The notes: generated from the letters alone by a model not told the origin. A DNA stretch of 14,782 bases from CAZFLM01 sp964519955 (GCA_964519955.1 CAZFLM010000117.1:1-14782), one strand, 5' to 3'; shown: positions 1 to 7,128, numbered from the stretch's first letter. A program made the numbers and translations.

Positions 1-210
1 CGGGACCAGACGCGAGGCATAGCGCCGGGAGCAGTACCCCTCGCGCACGATCAGGGTCGACCGATCGCATACCTTCAGAACGCGCTCTGCTGCGGGAACG
101 CGCATTCCGACGCGGAGCAATGCGTCGAGCTTCGCGTCCGCCTGCGCGTCTGTAGGGAGCAGGCGCCCGCCAGCAAGGTACATGCACAACGGGACCAGTG
201 CACACATCAT
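1..210 (-). CDS. Small putative exported protein, C-terminus cut by window edge
   Basis: This reading frame has no stop from its start to the left edge, giving 70 visible residues. The start is supported by a strong ribosome binding site: on the minus strand GGAGGG lies 7 bases before an ATG-ATG pair at 210 and 207. The first 15 residues (MMCALVPLCMYLAGG) are hydrophobic and read like a signal peptide, although no basic residue precedes them. The next part contains a segment LLRVGMRVPAAERVL, which loosely resembles the 'GM-x-x-x-E-V-x-x-L-L' helix of SmpA/BamE-like small exported proteins; this likeness is weak and is inference only. It lies 54 bases after the stop of the sugar-binding protein on the same strand, so it may be the last gene seen of that operon. 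Function unknown. It could also be a chance open frame, but the ribosome binding site argues for a real gene. Confidence 0.5.
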   Translation of the reverse strand, partial: MMCALVPLCMYLAGGRLLPTDAQADAKLDALLRVGMRVPAAERVLKVCDRSTLIVREGYCSRRYASRLVP

Positions 211-264
211 CGCGGCACCCTCCAATCGGTAGAGATCGGATCCGCCGGGCCGAGACCACAGCCA

Positions 265-1281
265 CTACTTCGGCGGCGACAGGTACCGGGTCTTCAGGTC
301 GCCGAGGATGCGGTCGGTGATCTTGCGGACTTCGCCAGCGTAGGTGTCCACGTTGCCCTTGTTCACCACCAGCAGCCCGGCGTCGATGAACTGGTAGTCC
401 TTCTTCGGCGTCCAGCCGTCGACCATCAGCTTGAGGATGGCGCAGGTGATGTAGCCGTGGCCGAACGGGTTCTGCGCGACCGTGGCGTCGATCGAGCCGT
501 CGCGGATCGCCTGGATGACGGTCGGGCCGGTATCGATGCCGATGAACCGGATGCGCCTGTGCGCCTTGTCCTTGTGCCACTCGGTGAGGACGGCCGCGGC
601 GGCGATCGTCGGGTTGTAGCCCGTGGTGATGATCCCGTCGATCTCGCCGGCGCGCGCGGCCAGGGCGCTCTGGATCTTGTTCGTGGCGTCGCTCACCTGC
701 GCCATGTCGGAGATCGTCTGCACGATGCGAACGTTCGGGTGCTTCGCGACCACGGCCTTGATCGCGTCGTCGCGCTTCTTCGTGTTGATGTCCGTGACGG
801 TCTCGAGCACGTTCAGGATGCTGCCCTTATCGCCCATCATCCTGATCAGCTCTTCGCAGGCCGCGGTCGCCGCGCCCGTGATGTCGGTCGCGACGGTGAA
901 CGAGGCCGGCGTGGGCAGGGCGGGCTCGGCGCCGTACGCCACCACGTACTGCCCCTTGGCCTTGAGCGAGGAGAAGAGCCCGTTCGCGCCCGCCGCATCG
1001 CCGGGGTAGATGCTGAACGCCCGGTAGCCCTTGGTGGACATCGCCTCGACGTTCACGTTCTCGTTGTCCTGCGTGAACTCCTGACCGACCATCTGGTTGA
1101 TCGGGACACCCAGGTCCTTCTGCGCCGCCGCGACCCCGGCCTTGACCTCGGTGATGTAGGGGTGCGGCGCGGGGCCGTACCAGGCGATGGGCTCGACCGC
1201 CGTCCTCTTGCGGCTCACGTTCACCGCGATGACGACGGCGGCGAGGGCGGCGAGGAGAGCGATCACGGCGCGCTTGTTCAT
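265..1281 (-). CDS. Sugar ABC transporter substrate-binding protein (periplasmic-binding-protein type 1 fold)
   Basis: The product (338 residues) is a type 1 periplasmic binding protein of the RbsB-like sugar family, which captures a sugar outside the membrane and hands it to an ABC permease. Visible family signs are the first lobe starting IAWYGPAPHPYITEVKAG, the GYRAFSIYPGDA segment of the first ligand loop, the IDGIITTGYNPTIAAAA segment, and FIGIDTGPTVIQAIRDGSIDATVAQNP, the usual second-lobe signature. The N-terminus is a hydrophobic stretch (residues about 5-20) with no lipobox cysteine and no obvious signal-peptidase site, so it may stay as an anchor. The open frame runs further upstream, but the ATG at 1281 is chosen because AGAGGA precedes it by 8 bases and the signal sequence starts there. 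It lies 13 bases after the UroD-like gene. No ABC ATPase or permease is visible, so its transporter partner is elsewhere. The ligand is unknown; rhamnose or another deoxysugar is a guess from the neighbour rhaM. Confidence 0.88.
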   Translation of the reverse strand: MNKRAVIALLAALAAVVIAVNVSRKRTAVEPIAWYGPAPHPYITEVKAGVAAAQKDLGVPINQMVGQEFTQDNENVNVEAMSTKGYRAFSIYPGDAAGANGLFSSLKAKGQYVVAYGAEPALPTPASFTVATDITGAATAACEELIRMMGDKGSILNVLETVTDINTKKRDDAIKAVVAKHPNVRIVQTISDMAQVSDATNKIQSALAARAGEIDGIITTGYNPTIAAAAVLTEWHKDKAHRRIRFIGIDTGPTVIQAIRDGSIDATVAQNPFGHGYITCAILKLMVDGWTPKKDYQFIDAGLLVVNKGNVDTYAGEVRKITDRILGDLKTRYLSPPK

Positions 1282-1294
1282 GGGTGGTGTCCTC

Positions 1295-2536
1295 TCAGGA
1301 CTGGTTGTACTCGGCGACGGCCTCGAACATGGCGACGACGTTCTCCGGCGGCACGTCGGGCAGGATATTGTGCACGGTATTGAACACGAATCCACCGCCT
1401 GGAGACAGGATGTCGAGCCGCTCGCGCACGTGGTCGCGCACCTCGGCCGGCGTGCCGCCGTTCAGCACGGTGCGCGTATCGCAGCCGCCGCCCCAGAACG
1501 TCACGTCGCGCCCGAAGTCGCGCTTCAGGCGTTCCGGCTCCATGCCGCGGCAGTTGGTCTGGACCGGGTTCACGACCTCGTACCCCGCCTCGATCAGGTC
1601 TGGCAGCAGCGCCGCGATGGAGCCGCACGTGTGCAGGAACGTGCGCATCCCGCTGTGCCGGTGCACGTAGTCGCACAGCATCGCGTGGCGAGGCTTGAAG
1701 AGGCGGCGGTAGGTGGCGGGTGACATCAACGGGCCGGTGTCCATGCCCAGGTCGTCGCCGAACCGCAGGATGTCCGCGACGTCGCCCACCGCGGCGCAGA
1801 CCTTCTCGAGGGTCGCGAGGTGCCGCTCCATCAGCGCGTCGAGCAGGCGCTCCACCTCGGCCGGCTGCTCCACCAAGTCGGCCAGGAAGTTGTCGAGGCG
1901 GCGCAGGAACGTGCCCCACTCGAACAGGTTGCAGCCGCAGACGATCATCAGCGCCCGGTCGGTGGCGGCGCGCAGGGCCAGCGCCTTCTCGCGCAGCGTC
2001 TGCCAGAAGTCCGGCTCGCCCGCCGCGTCCCATGGGCTGTGCGCGAGCGCCGCCCAGTGGACCTGGCCCATCGCGCGCGGTAAGCCGGAGTAGTTGGCCG
2101 GGTAGCCGTCGATGTACGGGAAGCACGTCTGGTCGAAGAACGTGGCGCCAGGCGGCATTGTCGCGAGGCGCGTGCCCTCCGCGTCGAACGCGTCCCACCG
2201 GCCGTACGGCTGCTGGATGGGGCGGAACCACCGCGGGTACCGGGCGATCGAGCCGTCGGCCAGGTACACGTCGTACCAGGCGTCGGCGTCGGTGTGGAAC
2301 GCGCGCCCGATGTCGACCACGTCGACGCCGTAGCGGTCGAGCGCCCAGTCCTCCGGCTGCGCCAACTGCTGCACCACGTCGTAGACGAGCGTCGCGCCGC
2401 CGATGCCCAGGTGCGCCTTCAGCCGGTTGTAGCCGATGGCCGAGATGCCCGAGCTGGGAGTGGAGCCCAGGTCGATGGGCACCTGGTCCGGCTCGCGGTG
2501 GTCGATGGCGGCCAGCACGCGTTCGCGAGGGGTCAT
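1295..2536 (-). CDS. UroD-like protein (uroporphyrinogen decarboxylase/cobamide methyltransferase superfamily)
   Basis: This 413-residue protein belongs to the UroD superfamily, which holds haem-pathway HemE and the MtaA/CmuA-type corrinoid methyltransferases. It begins MTPRERVLAAIDHREPDQVP, the usual opening of the non-HemE branch. It carries FLHTCGS (residues about 300-306) followed some 48 residues later by GGGCDTR. This gives the His-x-Cys...Cys pattern that binds zinc in MtaA-like methyltransferases, so methyl transfer is a better guess than haem synthesis; the substrate is unknown. The frame also offers an ATG at 2542, but there GGGAGG touches the start codon, whereas the ATG at 2536 has a 6-base spacer, so 2536 is preferred. 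It sits 13 bases after rhaM and 13 bases before the sugar-binding protein, a tight operon. Such UroD-like genes are often seen in sugar clusters of Armatimonadota, Lentisphaerota and similar phyla; their role there is unproven. Confidence 0.87.
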   Translation of the reverse strand: MTPRERVLAAIDHREPDQVPIDLGSTPSSGISAIGYNRLKAHLGIGGATLVYDVVQQLAQPEDWALDRYGVDVVDIGRAFHTDADAWYDVYLADGSIARYPRWFRPIQQPYGRWDAFDAEGTRLATMPPGATFFDQTCFPYIDGYPANYSGLPRAMGQVHWAALAHSPWDAAGEPDFWQTLREKALALRAATDRALMIVCGCNLFEWGTFLRRLDNFLADLVEQPAEVERLLDALMERHLATLEKVCAAVGDVADILRFGDDLGMDTGPLMSPATYRRLFKPRHAMLCDYVHRHSGMRTFLHTCGSIAALLPDLIEAGYEVVNPVQTNCRGMEPERLKRDFGRDVTFWGGGCDTRTVLNGGTPAEVRDHVRERLDILSPGGGFVFNTVHNILPDVPPENVVAMFEAVAEYNQS

Positions 2537-2542
2537 ACCCAT

Positions 2543-2548
2543 CCTCCC
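2543..2548 (-). promoter_or_regulatory. Ribosome binding site that decides the start of the UroD-like gene
   Basis: Minus-strand GGGAGG. It directly abuts the upstream ATG at 2542 (no spacer), but lies 6 bases before the ATG at 2536, so translation most likely begins at 2536. Confidence 0.65.
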
Positions 2549-2549
2549 G

Positions 2550-2873
2550 TCAATCCTGATGGAACAGCTCCTCCATGTTGGCCCACCACTCGCCCTCCGC
2601 TCGCGTCTCCAGAGGGTCTTGCAGGGGCTCGCAGTGGCTCCACCACTTCTGCGTCACGGGGTCGGCCGCCATCTTCGCCATGTCCGCCGCGAAGTCCGCG
2701 CCGACGTACTCGAAGTAGGAGAACAGCCAGCCGTCCTTCTGGTAGATGGAGTAGTTCGTGATGTTGCACGCCGTAATCATGGCCATCACGTCCGGCCACA
2801 CCGCGGCGTGCAGGCGCTTGTATTCCTCGTATGCCCCCGGCTTCAGCCGCAGCGTCATCCCGTATCGCTTCAT
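2550..2873 (-). CDS. rhaM: L-rhamnose mutarotase
   Basis: The 107-residue product matches L-rhamnose mutarotase (E. coli RhaM/YiiL, 104 residues), a cytoplasmic ferredoxin-like dimer that interconverts the alpha and beta anomers of L-rhamnose. Seen in the sequence: MKRYGMTLRLKPG at the start; His22 in the segment RLHAAVWPDV, at the same number as the catalytic His22 of E. coli; the ITNYSIY strand with Tyr41; and the Trp77-Trp78 pair in TQKWW. The start ATG at 2873 is fixed by GAGGAG 8 bases upstream. The frame stays open far upstream through the 120-bp repeats and the N gap, but that extension is translated repeat and not protein. It is the first gene of the minus-strand operon, followed after 13 bases by the UroD-like gene. 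No other rhamnose gene (rhaA, rhaB, rhaD) is in the window, so the true sugar could be another one handled by this mutarotase family. Confidence 0.92.
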   Translation of the reverse strand: MKRYGMTLRLKPGAYEEYKRLHAAVWPDVMAMITACNITNYSIYQKDGWLFSYFEYVGADFAADMAKMAADPVTQKWWSHCEPLQDPLETRAEGEWWANMEELFHQD

Positions 2874-2896
2874 CGCGTGGTCTCCTCGTTGATAGG

Positions 2897-3249
2897 GCCG
2901 CCTGCCGGCTGCGACAGACCGGTCGCTCACGCTCCCGGCTCGGTAGGTGGTCGCGATGACAACACGCATCGCGGAGCACACGGTCCCGAGGCGCGACAGT
3001 GATGGAGCGCGTGCCCGCCGCCTGCCGACTACCACAGACCGGTCGCTCACGCTCCCGGCTCGGTAGGTGGTCGCGATGACAACACGCANNNNNNNNNNNN
3101 NNNNNNNNNNNNNNNNNNNNNNNNNNNNNNNNNNNNNNNNNNNNNNNNNNNNNNNNNNNNNNNNNNNNNNNNNNNNNNNNNNNNNNNNGCGTGCCCGCCG
3201 CCTGCCGACTACCACAGACCGGTCGCTCACGCTCCCGGCTCGGCACGCT
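2897..3249 (+). repeat. 120-bp tandem repeat, interrupted by the gap (family also at 12854-13297)
   Basis: Copy 1 is 2897-3016, copy 2 starts at 3017 and is cut by the gap at 3088, and a last partial copy runs 3189-3249. Copies 1 and 2 are nearly identical apart from a few bases near GGCTGCG/GACTACC. Each unit has block A (ACAGACCGGTCGCTCACGCT and onward to GGCTCGG) and block B (GAGGCGCGACAGTGATGGAG and onward to CGTGCCC). The period of 120 is a multiple of 3, which is why frames stay open through it. The true copy number is hidden by the gap. Near-identical copies point to recent amplification. Confidence 0.93.
3089..3188. other. Assembly gap of 100 N
   Basis: Exactly 100 N, the usual placeholder for a gap of unknown length. 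The same repeat stands on both sides, so the assembly broke in the tandem array. The spacing across it should not be trusted. Confidence 0.97.
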
Positions 3250-3301
3250 CTACCAACCGCCACCGACAACCCATCCCGCCGGAATCGGTGCCCATTGGTG
3301 T

Positions 3302-3380
3302 TCATCTGTGGTTGCAGTTGACGTTATCCGCGTCCATCAGCGTGCATCCGCGGTTCCATCCGCCGTTGCATTCGGCGGCG
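3302..3380 (+). repeat. Short-period (10-12 bp) CATCCGCG minisatellite
   Basis: Imperfect repeats of CATCNGCGGTT: variants start at 3303, 3325, 3335, 3345, 3357 and 3369, with steps of 10-12 bases in the second half. The step is close to one helical turn. Similar strings are, from memory, found between genes in several GC-rich environmental genomes. It ends about 80 bases before the dehydrogenase start. Confidence 0.6.
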
Positions 3381-3458
3381 CGCACCGGCGTTCCTGCGCG
3401 AGCAGGGGTACCGAGCCGCCAGGACGAATAACCGGCTTGAAGGGAGCTGCGAGGAACC

Positions 3459-4484
3459 ATGGCTTGGAAGGTACTGGTGACGGCGAAGGCGCTGTGGATA
3501 AGCGGGCAGCAGGCCGAGGCGGAGCTGCGGGCTGCCGGCTGCGAGTTGGTGCGCGTGGATGACCCCGGGAAGCCGGACGAGGACCGGATGATCGAGCTGC
3601 TGCAGGGGTGCCAGGCATCCTTCGCGGCCATGGAGCCGTACACCGCGAAGGTGCTCGCGGCCTGCCCGGACCTGGCGCTCATCTCGCGCTGCGGCATCGG
3701 CATCGACGCGATCGACCTGCCGGAGACGACCGAGGCCGGCGTCGTCGTGACGAACACGCCTGGCGCGATGACCGACGCGGTGGCCGACCTCACGTTCGCG
3801 TTCATCCTGGGCGTCGCTCGGCGCGTCATCGAGCTGCACGACACGGTGCGCTCCGGCGGCTGGGCGGAGATCCCGGGCGTGCTGGTCTTCGGCAAGACGC
3901 TGGGGCTCGTCGGATTTGGCCGCATCGGGCAGGCGGTGGCGCGGCGCGCGCTCGGCTTCAACATGAAGGTCATCGCCTGCGACCCGGTCGCCGCGCAGCC
4001 CGGCGCTCCTCGCTACGAGAGGCACCTGCCGGATGTCGAGTTCGTCTCGCTGGACGAGCTGCTGGCCCGCGCCGATTTCGTCTCGCTGCATGCGCCCTCG
4101 CTGCCGGAGACCCAGGGGCTGTTCGACGCCGCCCGGTTCGCCGCGATGAAGCCCACTGCCTACTTCATCAACACCGCGCGCGGCTCGCTTGTGGACGAGG
4201 ACGCCCTGGTGGCCGCGCTCCAGACCGGCCAGATCGCCGGCGCCGCGACGGACGTGTTCCGCGCCGAGCCCGCGCCCGCCGACCACCCGCTGCGCAAGGC
4301 GCCGCACACGCTGCTCTCCAGCCACAACGGGTTCAACGCGCGCGAGTGCGCCGCCGCCATGACCCTCGCCACTGCGCGGAACATCGCCGCCATCCTGCGC
4401 GGCGAGCGGCCCGAGACCGTGGTGAACCCCTCTGTCTGGTCGTCGCCGAAGCTGCGGATGCCCGCGGCGCTGGAGCTGAAATGA
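3459..4484 (+). CDS. D-isomer 2-hydroxyacid dehydrogenase (phosphoglycerate dehydrogenase-like)
   Basis: The 341-residue product is an NAD-dependent D-2-hydroxyacid dehydrogenase, interconverting a 2-hydroxyacid and its 2-oxoacid in the cytoplasm. Seen: the substrate-domain segment SRCGIGIDAID (residues 76-86), the Rossmann motif GLVGFGRIGQAV (149-160) followed by an acidic residue in VIACDP (Asp175), Arg241 in NTARGSLVDED, Glu270 in DVFRAEP and His289 in SSHNGFN. These last three are the catalytic Arg/Glu/His of the family. It has no C-terminal ACT domain, so it is the short, non-serine-regulated form. This makes a catabolic or sugar-acid role as likely as serine synthesis. The ATG follows GAGGA closely. 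Its stop overlaps the next gene's start (ATGA), so the aminotransferase is translationally coupled and could act on the oxoacid or aldehyde made here; the actual substrate cannot be read from sequence. Confidence 0.9.
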   Translation: MAWKVLVTAKALWISGQQAEAELRAAGCELVRVDDPGKPDEDRMIELLQGCQASFAAMEPYTAKVLAACPDLALISRCGIGIDAIDLPETTEAGVVVTNTPGAMTDAVADLTFAFILGVARRVIELHDTVRSGGWAEIPGVLVFGKTLGLVGFGRIGQAVARRALGFNMKVIACDPVAAQPGAPRYERHLPDVEFVSLDELLARADFVSLHAPSLPETQGLFDAARFAAMKPTAYFINTARGSLVDEDALVAALQTGQIAGAATDVFRAEPAPADHPLRKAPHTLLSSHNGFNARECAAAMTLATARNIAAILRGERPETVVNPSVWSSPKLRMPAALELK

Positions 4485-5809
4485 GCCAGAGCACCTACCC
4501 GGCCTCGGCCGAGCTGTTCGCCCGCAACCAGCAGTACATCCCGGGCGGCGTGGTGTCGCTGAACCGCAAGGTCGATCCCGAGATCGCGTTCGTCCGCGGC
4601 CGGGGCGCCTACCTGTGGGATGCCGACGGCAACCAGTACACCGACTACCATGCGGCGTTCGGGCCGTACCTGCTCGGCCACAACGCGCCCGAGGTCGAAG
4701 GGGCCGTCCGCCGCGCGCTGGACGAGGGCTGGACGCTGCCCGGCACCGGCACGACGCCGTGGGAGGGCCGCGCCGCCGAGCTGCTGGTGCGCTGCGTGTC
4801 GAACCTGGAGAAGGTCCAGTTTGCCAACACGGGCTCGGAGGCCACCTACCACGCGCTGCGCCTGGCGCGGGCATTCACCGGGCGCGATCACATCGTCGTG
4901 ATGCAGGGCGGCTACAACGGCTGGCACGACGACGTGGCCTGCAACGTGATGACGCCGCTCGCGCAGATGGGCCCGCGCGTGTCGCCCGGGGAGTACCCCT
5001 ACCTGCCGATGACGGCGGGCGTGGCAGCGGGTGTCGGCGAGCGGGTGCACATCGTCGGCTTCAACGACCTGGCGTCCGTCGAGTGGGCGTTCGAGCACTA
5101 TCCGGTCGCGTGCCTCATCACCGAGCCGATTCTGCAGAACATCGGCATCGTGAAGCCCGAGCCCGGGTACCTCGCGGGGCTGCGCGCCTTGTGCGACCGG
5201 TACGGCGTCGTGCTGGTGTTCGACGAGGTGAAGACCGGCTTCCGGCATGCCCTGGGCGGCTACCAGTCGATCGCCGGGGTGAAGCCGGACCTCTCGGTGT
5301 TCGGCAAGGCCATCGCGAACGGCTACCCGCTCGGCGCCATCGGCGGCAAGGCCGAGATCATGGACCTCTTCGCCGCGGCGGACCCAGCCAAGCGCGTGCT
5401 CATCGCGGGCACCTACAACGGCCACCCGGTGCCCATCTCGGCGGCTATCGCGACGATGGAGACGCTCCTCGCCGACGAGCAGGCCCTCTACGCGCGGCTG
5501 GACGGCATGGGCCGGCGGATGGAGGACGGGCTCGCGGTCATCGTGGCCGAGCGCGGCATCGTGGGAACGGTGGCGCGGCAGGGCTCTGCATTCTGCCTGT
5601 ACTTCATGGACCACGCCCCGCGCGATTGGCACGACATCGCCGAGCACCACGACATGGCCTTCGACCTGCGCTACCGCCAGGCGCTCATCGCGAAGGGCGT
5701 CTACCAGTTCCCGCTGCCTACGAAGCAGGGCAGCATCTCGACCGCGCACACAGACGCCGACATCGACCGCACCCTCGAGGCCACGCGCGAGGTGTTCGCC
5801 GCCCTGTAG
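4481..5809 (+). CDS. Class III aminotransferase (glutamate-1-semialdehyde aminomutase-like)
   Basis: The 442-residue product is a PLP-dependent class III aminotransferase of the glutamate-1-semialdehyde 2,1-aminomutase-like branch. Seen: the opening SAELFARNQQYIPGGVVSLNR, the GAYLWDADGNQYTDY segment (42-56), the phosphate-binding NTGSEATYHALRLAR (116-130), LITEPILQN (212-220), LVFDEVKTGFR (245-255) with Asp248 for the PLP pyridine nitrogen, and LSVFGKAIANGYPLGAIGG (271-289) with Lys276 as the Schiff-base lysine. Length is normal for the family. The start overlaps the dehydrogenase stop in an ATGA and has GGAG 5 bases ahead. True HemL is normally linked to haem genes, which are absent here, so this is more likely an amino-sugar, omega-amino-acid or sugar-aldehyde aminotransferase. 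It is followed by 250 bases of hairpin repeat before the alcohol dehydrogenase. Confidence 0.9.
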   Translation: MSQSTYPASAELFARNQQYIPGGVVSLNRKVDPEIAFVRGRGAYLWDADGNQYTDYHAAFGPYLLGHNAPEVEGAVRRALDEGWTLPGTGTTPWEGRAAELLVRCVSNLEKVQFANTGSEATYHALRLARAFTGRDHIVVMQGGYNGWHDDVACNVMTPLAQMGPRVSPGEYPYLPMTAGVAAGVGERVHIVGFNDLASVEWAFEHYPVACLITEPILQNIGIVKPEPGYLAGLRALCDRYGVVLVFDEVKTGFRHALGGYQSIAGVKPDLSVFGKAIANGYPLGAIGGKAEIMDLFAAADPAKRVLIAGTYNGHPVPISAAIATMETLLADEQALYARLDGMGRRMEDGLAVIVAERGIVGTVARQGSAFCLYFMDHAPRDWHDIAEHHDMAFDLRYRQALIAKGVYQFPLPTKQGSISTAHTDADIDRTLEATREVFAAL

Positions 5810-5810
5810 C

Positions 5811-5908
5811 CGGTCGGCACGGAGGCCGACCCTCCATGGTCCGGGGTCCAGACCGGGCGCAGACGCGAGGCGCGGTACATGCTGGAGGGTGGCGCTCCGT
5901 CGCCACCG
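5811..5908 (+). repeat. Double-hairpin intergenic repeat, copy 1
   Basis: First arm: stem GGTCGGC (5812-5818), loop ACGGAG (5819-5824), stem GCCGACC (5825-5831). Second arm: stem GGTGGCG (5888-5894), loop CTCCGT (5895-5900), stem CGCCACC (5901-5907). ACCCTCCA (5829-5836) pairs with TGGAGGGT (5883-5890), so the arms can also join as one large inverted repeat. It starts 2 bases after the aminotransferase stop. No T-run follows, so it is not a classic terminator. Confidence 0.85.
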
Positions 5909-5921
5909 TTGGGGCCGCAGG

Positions 5922-6028
5922 CGGTCGGCACGGAGGCCGACCCTCCATGGTCCGGGGATCGGTCGGATCGGTCGGATCGCGGACGCTAGGTATGGCAGGT
6001 GCTGGAGGGTGGCGCTCCGTCGCCACCG
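5922..6028 (+). repeat. Double-hairpin intergenic repeat, copy 2
   Basis: The first 35 bases and last 28 bases are the same as copy 1, including both hairpins and both loops. The middle is different (containing GATCGGTCGGATCGGTCGGA), so the conserved parts are the two arms and not the spacer. Starts of the two copies are 111 bases apart. It ends 31 bases before the alcohol dehydrogenase start and could affect the stability or translation of that message. Confidence 0.85.
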
Positions 6029-6059
6029 CTGGCCGAGGTAACCACAGGAGTTCCCAACC

Positions 6060-7079
6060 ATGCGACAAGCCGTGATGGTCACACCGGGCGTCATCGAACA
6101 CCGCGACGTGCCCGCTCCCGCGCCCGGGCCGGGGCAGGTGCTGCTGCGCATCCACCGCATCGGCATCTGCGGGAGCGACGTGCACGTCTACCACGGGCGG
6201 CACCCGTTCACGCCGTACCCGGTCGTGCAGGGCCACGAGTTCATGGCGACCGTCGAGGCGCTGGGGCCGGGCGTGACGGGCGTCGAGGTCGGCGCGAAGG
6301 TCACGGCCACGCCGCAGGAGGTGTGCGGCGAGTGCGCCCCGTGCAAGCGCGGTCGTTACAACGTGTGCGAGGCGCTAAAGGTGCGCGGCTTCCAGGCGCC
6401 AGGCGTGGCGCAAGACCTCTTCGTCACCGAGGTGGAGAAGCTGGTGCCGCTGCCGGACGACTTCACCGAGGAGGAGGGCGCCTTCGTCGAGCCGGTGGCC
6501 GTGGCGGCTCATGCCAGCCTGCGCGCCGGCGACCTGACCGGCAAGAACGTCGTCGTGCTGGGCGCGGGACCGATCGGCATCTTCGTAGCGCAGGCCATCA
6601 AGTGCCGGGGCGCGGCCAAGGTGCTCATCACCGACCCCAGCGAGTACCGACTGGACATCGCGAAGCAGGTGGGGATCGACGCCGTCTCCAGCCCGTCGTG
6701 GGAGACGCTGGCGGAGGCAGCCAAGCGCGCGTTCGGCGACGAGGGCTACGAGGTCGCGGTGGATGCGGCCGGCGTGGGCGATGCGCTCAACGCGGCGCTG
6801 TCCGGCATCGCGAAGGGCGGCACGATCCTCGTCATCGCGGTCTACGAGCGGATGCCGACCGTGAACATGGCCCTCGTCAGCGAGCACGAGTTGTCGATGC
6901 TGGGAAGCATGATGTACCGGCACGAGGACTACGCGCAGGCGGTCGAGTGGATCGCGAACGGCGACGTGCTCACCGAGCCGCTCGACTCCCAGCACTTCCC
7001 GTTCGAGCAGTTCATCGACGCCTACCGCTACATCGAGGAGCAGGGCGACCGCAGCGTCAAGGTGTTCGTGGACCTTTAG
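6060..7079 (+). CDS. Zinc-dependent medium-chain alcohol dehydrogenase (sorbitol/threonine dehydrogenase-like)
   Basis: The 339-residue product is a zinc-binding medium-chain dehydrogenase that oxidises a sugar alcohol, sugar or amino-alcohol with NAD(P). Seen: catalytic zinc ligands Cys37 in IGICGSDVH and His59-Glu60 in QGHEF; four structural zinc cysteines at 89, 92, 95 and 103 in EVCGECAPCKRGRYNVC; Glu144 in FVEPVAV; and the nucleotide motif VVVLGAGPIGIFVAQ (164-178) followed by an Asp in LITDPS, which suggests NAD over NADP. Length is usual. The start has AGGAG 9 bases upstream. It sits in the same direction as the aminotransferase, separated by 250 bases of repeat, and 82 bases before the second UroD-like gene. 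The substrate is not identifiable; the closest well-known families are sorbitol dehydrogenase and L-threonine 3-dehydrogenase. Confidence 0.92.
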   Translation: MRQAVMVTPGVIEHRDVPAPAPGPGQVLLRIHRIGICGSDVHVYHGRHPFTPYPVVQGHEFMATVEALGPGVTGVEVGAKVTATPQEVCGECAPCKRGRYNVCEALKVRGFQAPGVAQDLFVTEVEKLVPLPDDFTEEEGAFVEPVAVAAHASLRAGDLTGKNVVVLGAGPIGIFVAQAIKCRGAAKVLITDPSEYRLDIAKQVGIDAVSSPSWETLAEAAKRAFGDEGYEVAVDAAGVGDALNAALSGIAKGGTILVIAVYERMPTVNMALVSEHELSMLGSMMYRHEDYAQAVEWIANGDVLTEPLDSQHFPFEQFIDAYRYIEEQGDRSVKVFVDL

Positions 7080-7106
7080 TCGCCATCAGCCACTAACGCC
7101 GAGGTG

Positions 7107-7128
7107 GGATGGGCCTCCGTGCCCGTCC
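7107..7128 (+). repeat. Single hairpin with the same CTCCGT loop as the 5.8-6.0 kb repeats
   Basis: Stem GGATGGGC (7107-7114), loop CTCCGT (7115-7120), stem GCCCGTCC (7121-7128), 8 pairs with one G-T. Loop sequence and length equal the second hairpin of the 5811-6028 elements, but the stem bases differ with pairing kept. It lies between the alcohol dehydrogenase stop and the UroD-like start. Confidence 0.65.

Larger units (their letters stand above)
2874..3458. other. Divergent intergenic region: repeats and an assembly gap, no gene
   Basis: This 585-base stretch separates the minus-strand rhaM operon from the plus-strand dehydrogenase operon, so it must hold both promoters unless these lie inside the gap. 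It contains the rhaM ribosome binding site (2882-2887), 120-bp tandem repeats (2897-3249), 100 N (3089-3188) and a short-period minisatellite (3302-3380). Frames that remain open across it on the minus strand encode only repeat-derived Arg-rich peptide. No convincing -35/-10 pair is visible. Confidence 0.8.

Noticed and set aside
2874..3305. N-terminal extension of rhaM through the repeats (251-residue frame)
   Set aside because: The added part is translated repeat and N gap; rhaM has a good ribosome binding site at its own ATG and the right length from there.
3318..3346. Promoter with TTGACG as -35 box
   Set aside because: At 17 bases downstream the sequence is CGTGCA, not a -10 box, and the TTGACG lies at the edge of the minisatellite.
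5811..5908. Rho-independent terminator after the aminotransferase
   Set aside because: The hairpins are strong but no T-run follows, and the element is repeated in tandem and again as a single hairpin at 7107-7128.
4160..6166. Long open minus-strand frame of 668 codons
   Set aside because: It is antisense to the aminotransferase and dehydrogenase, which have full family motifs; high GC gives such shadow frames.
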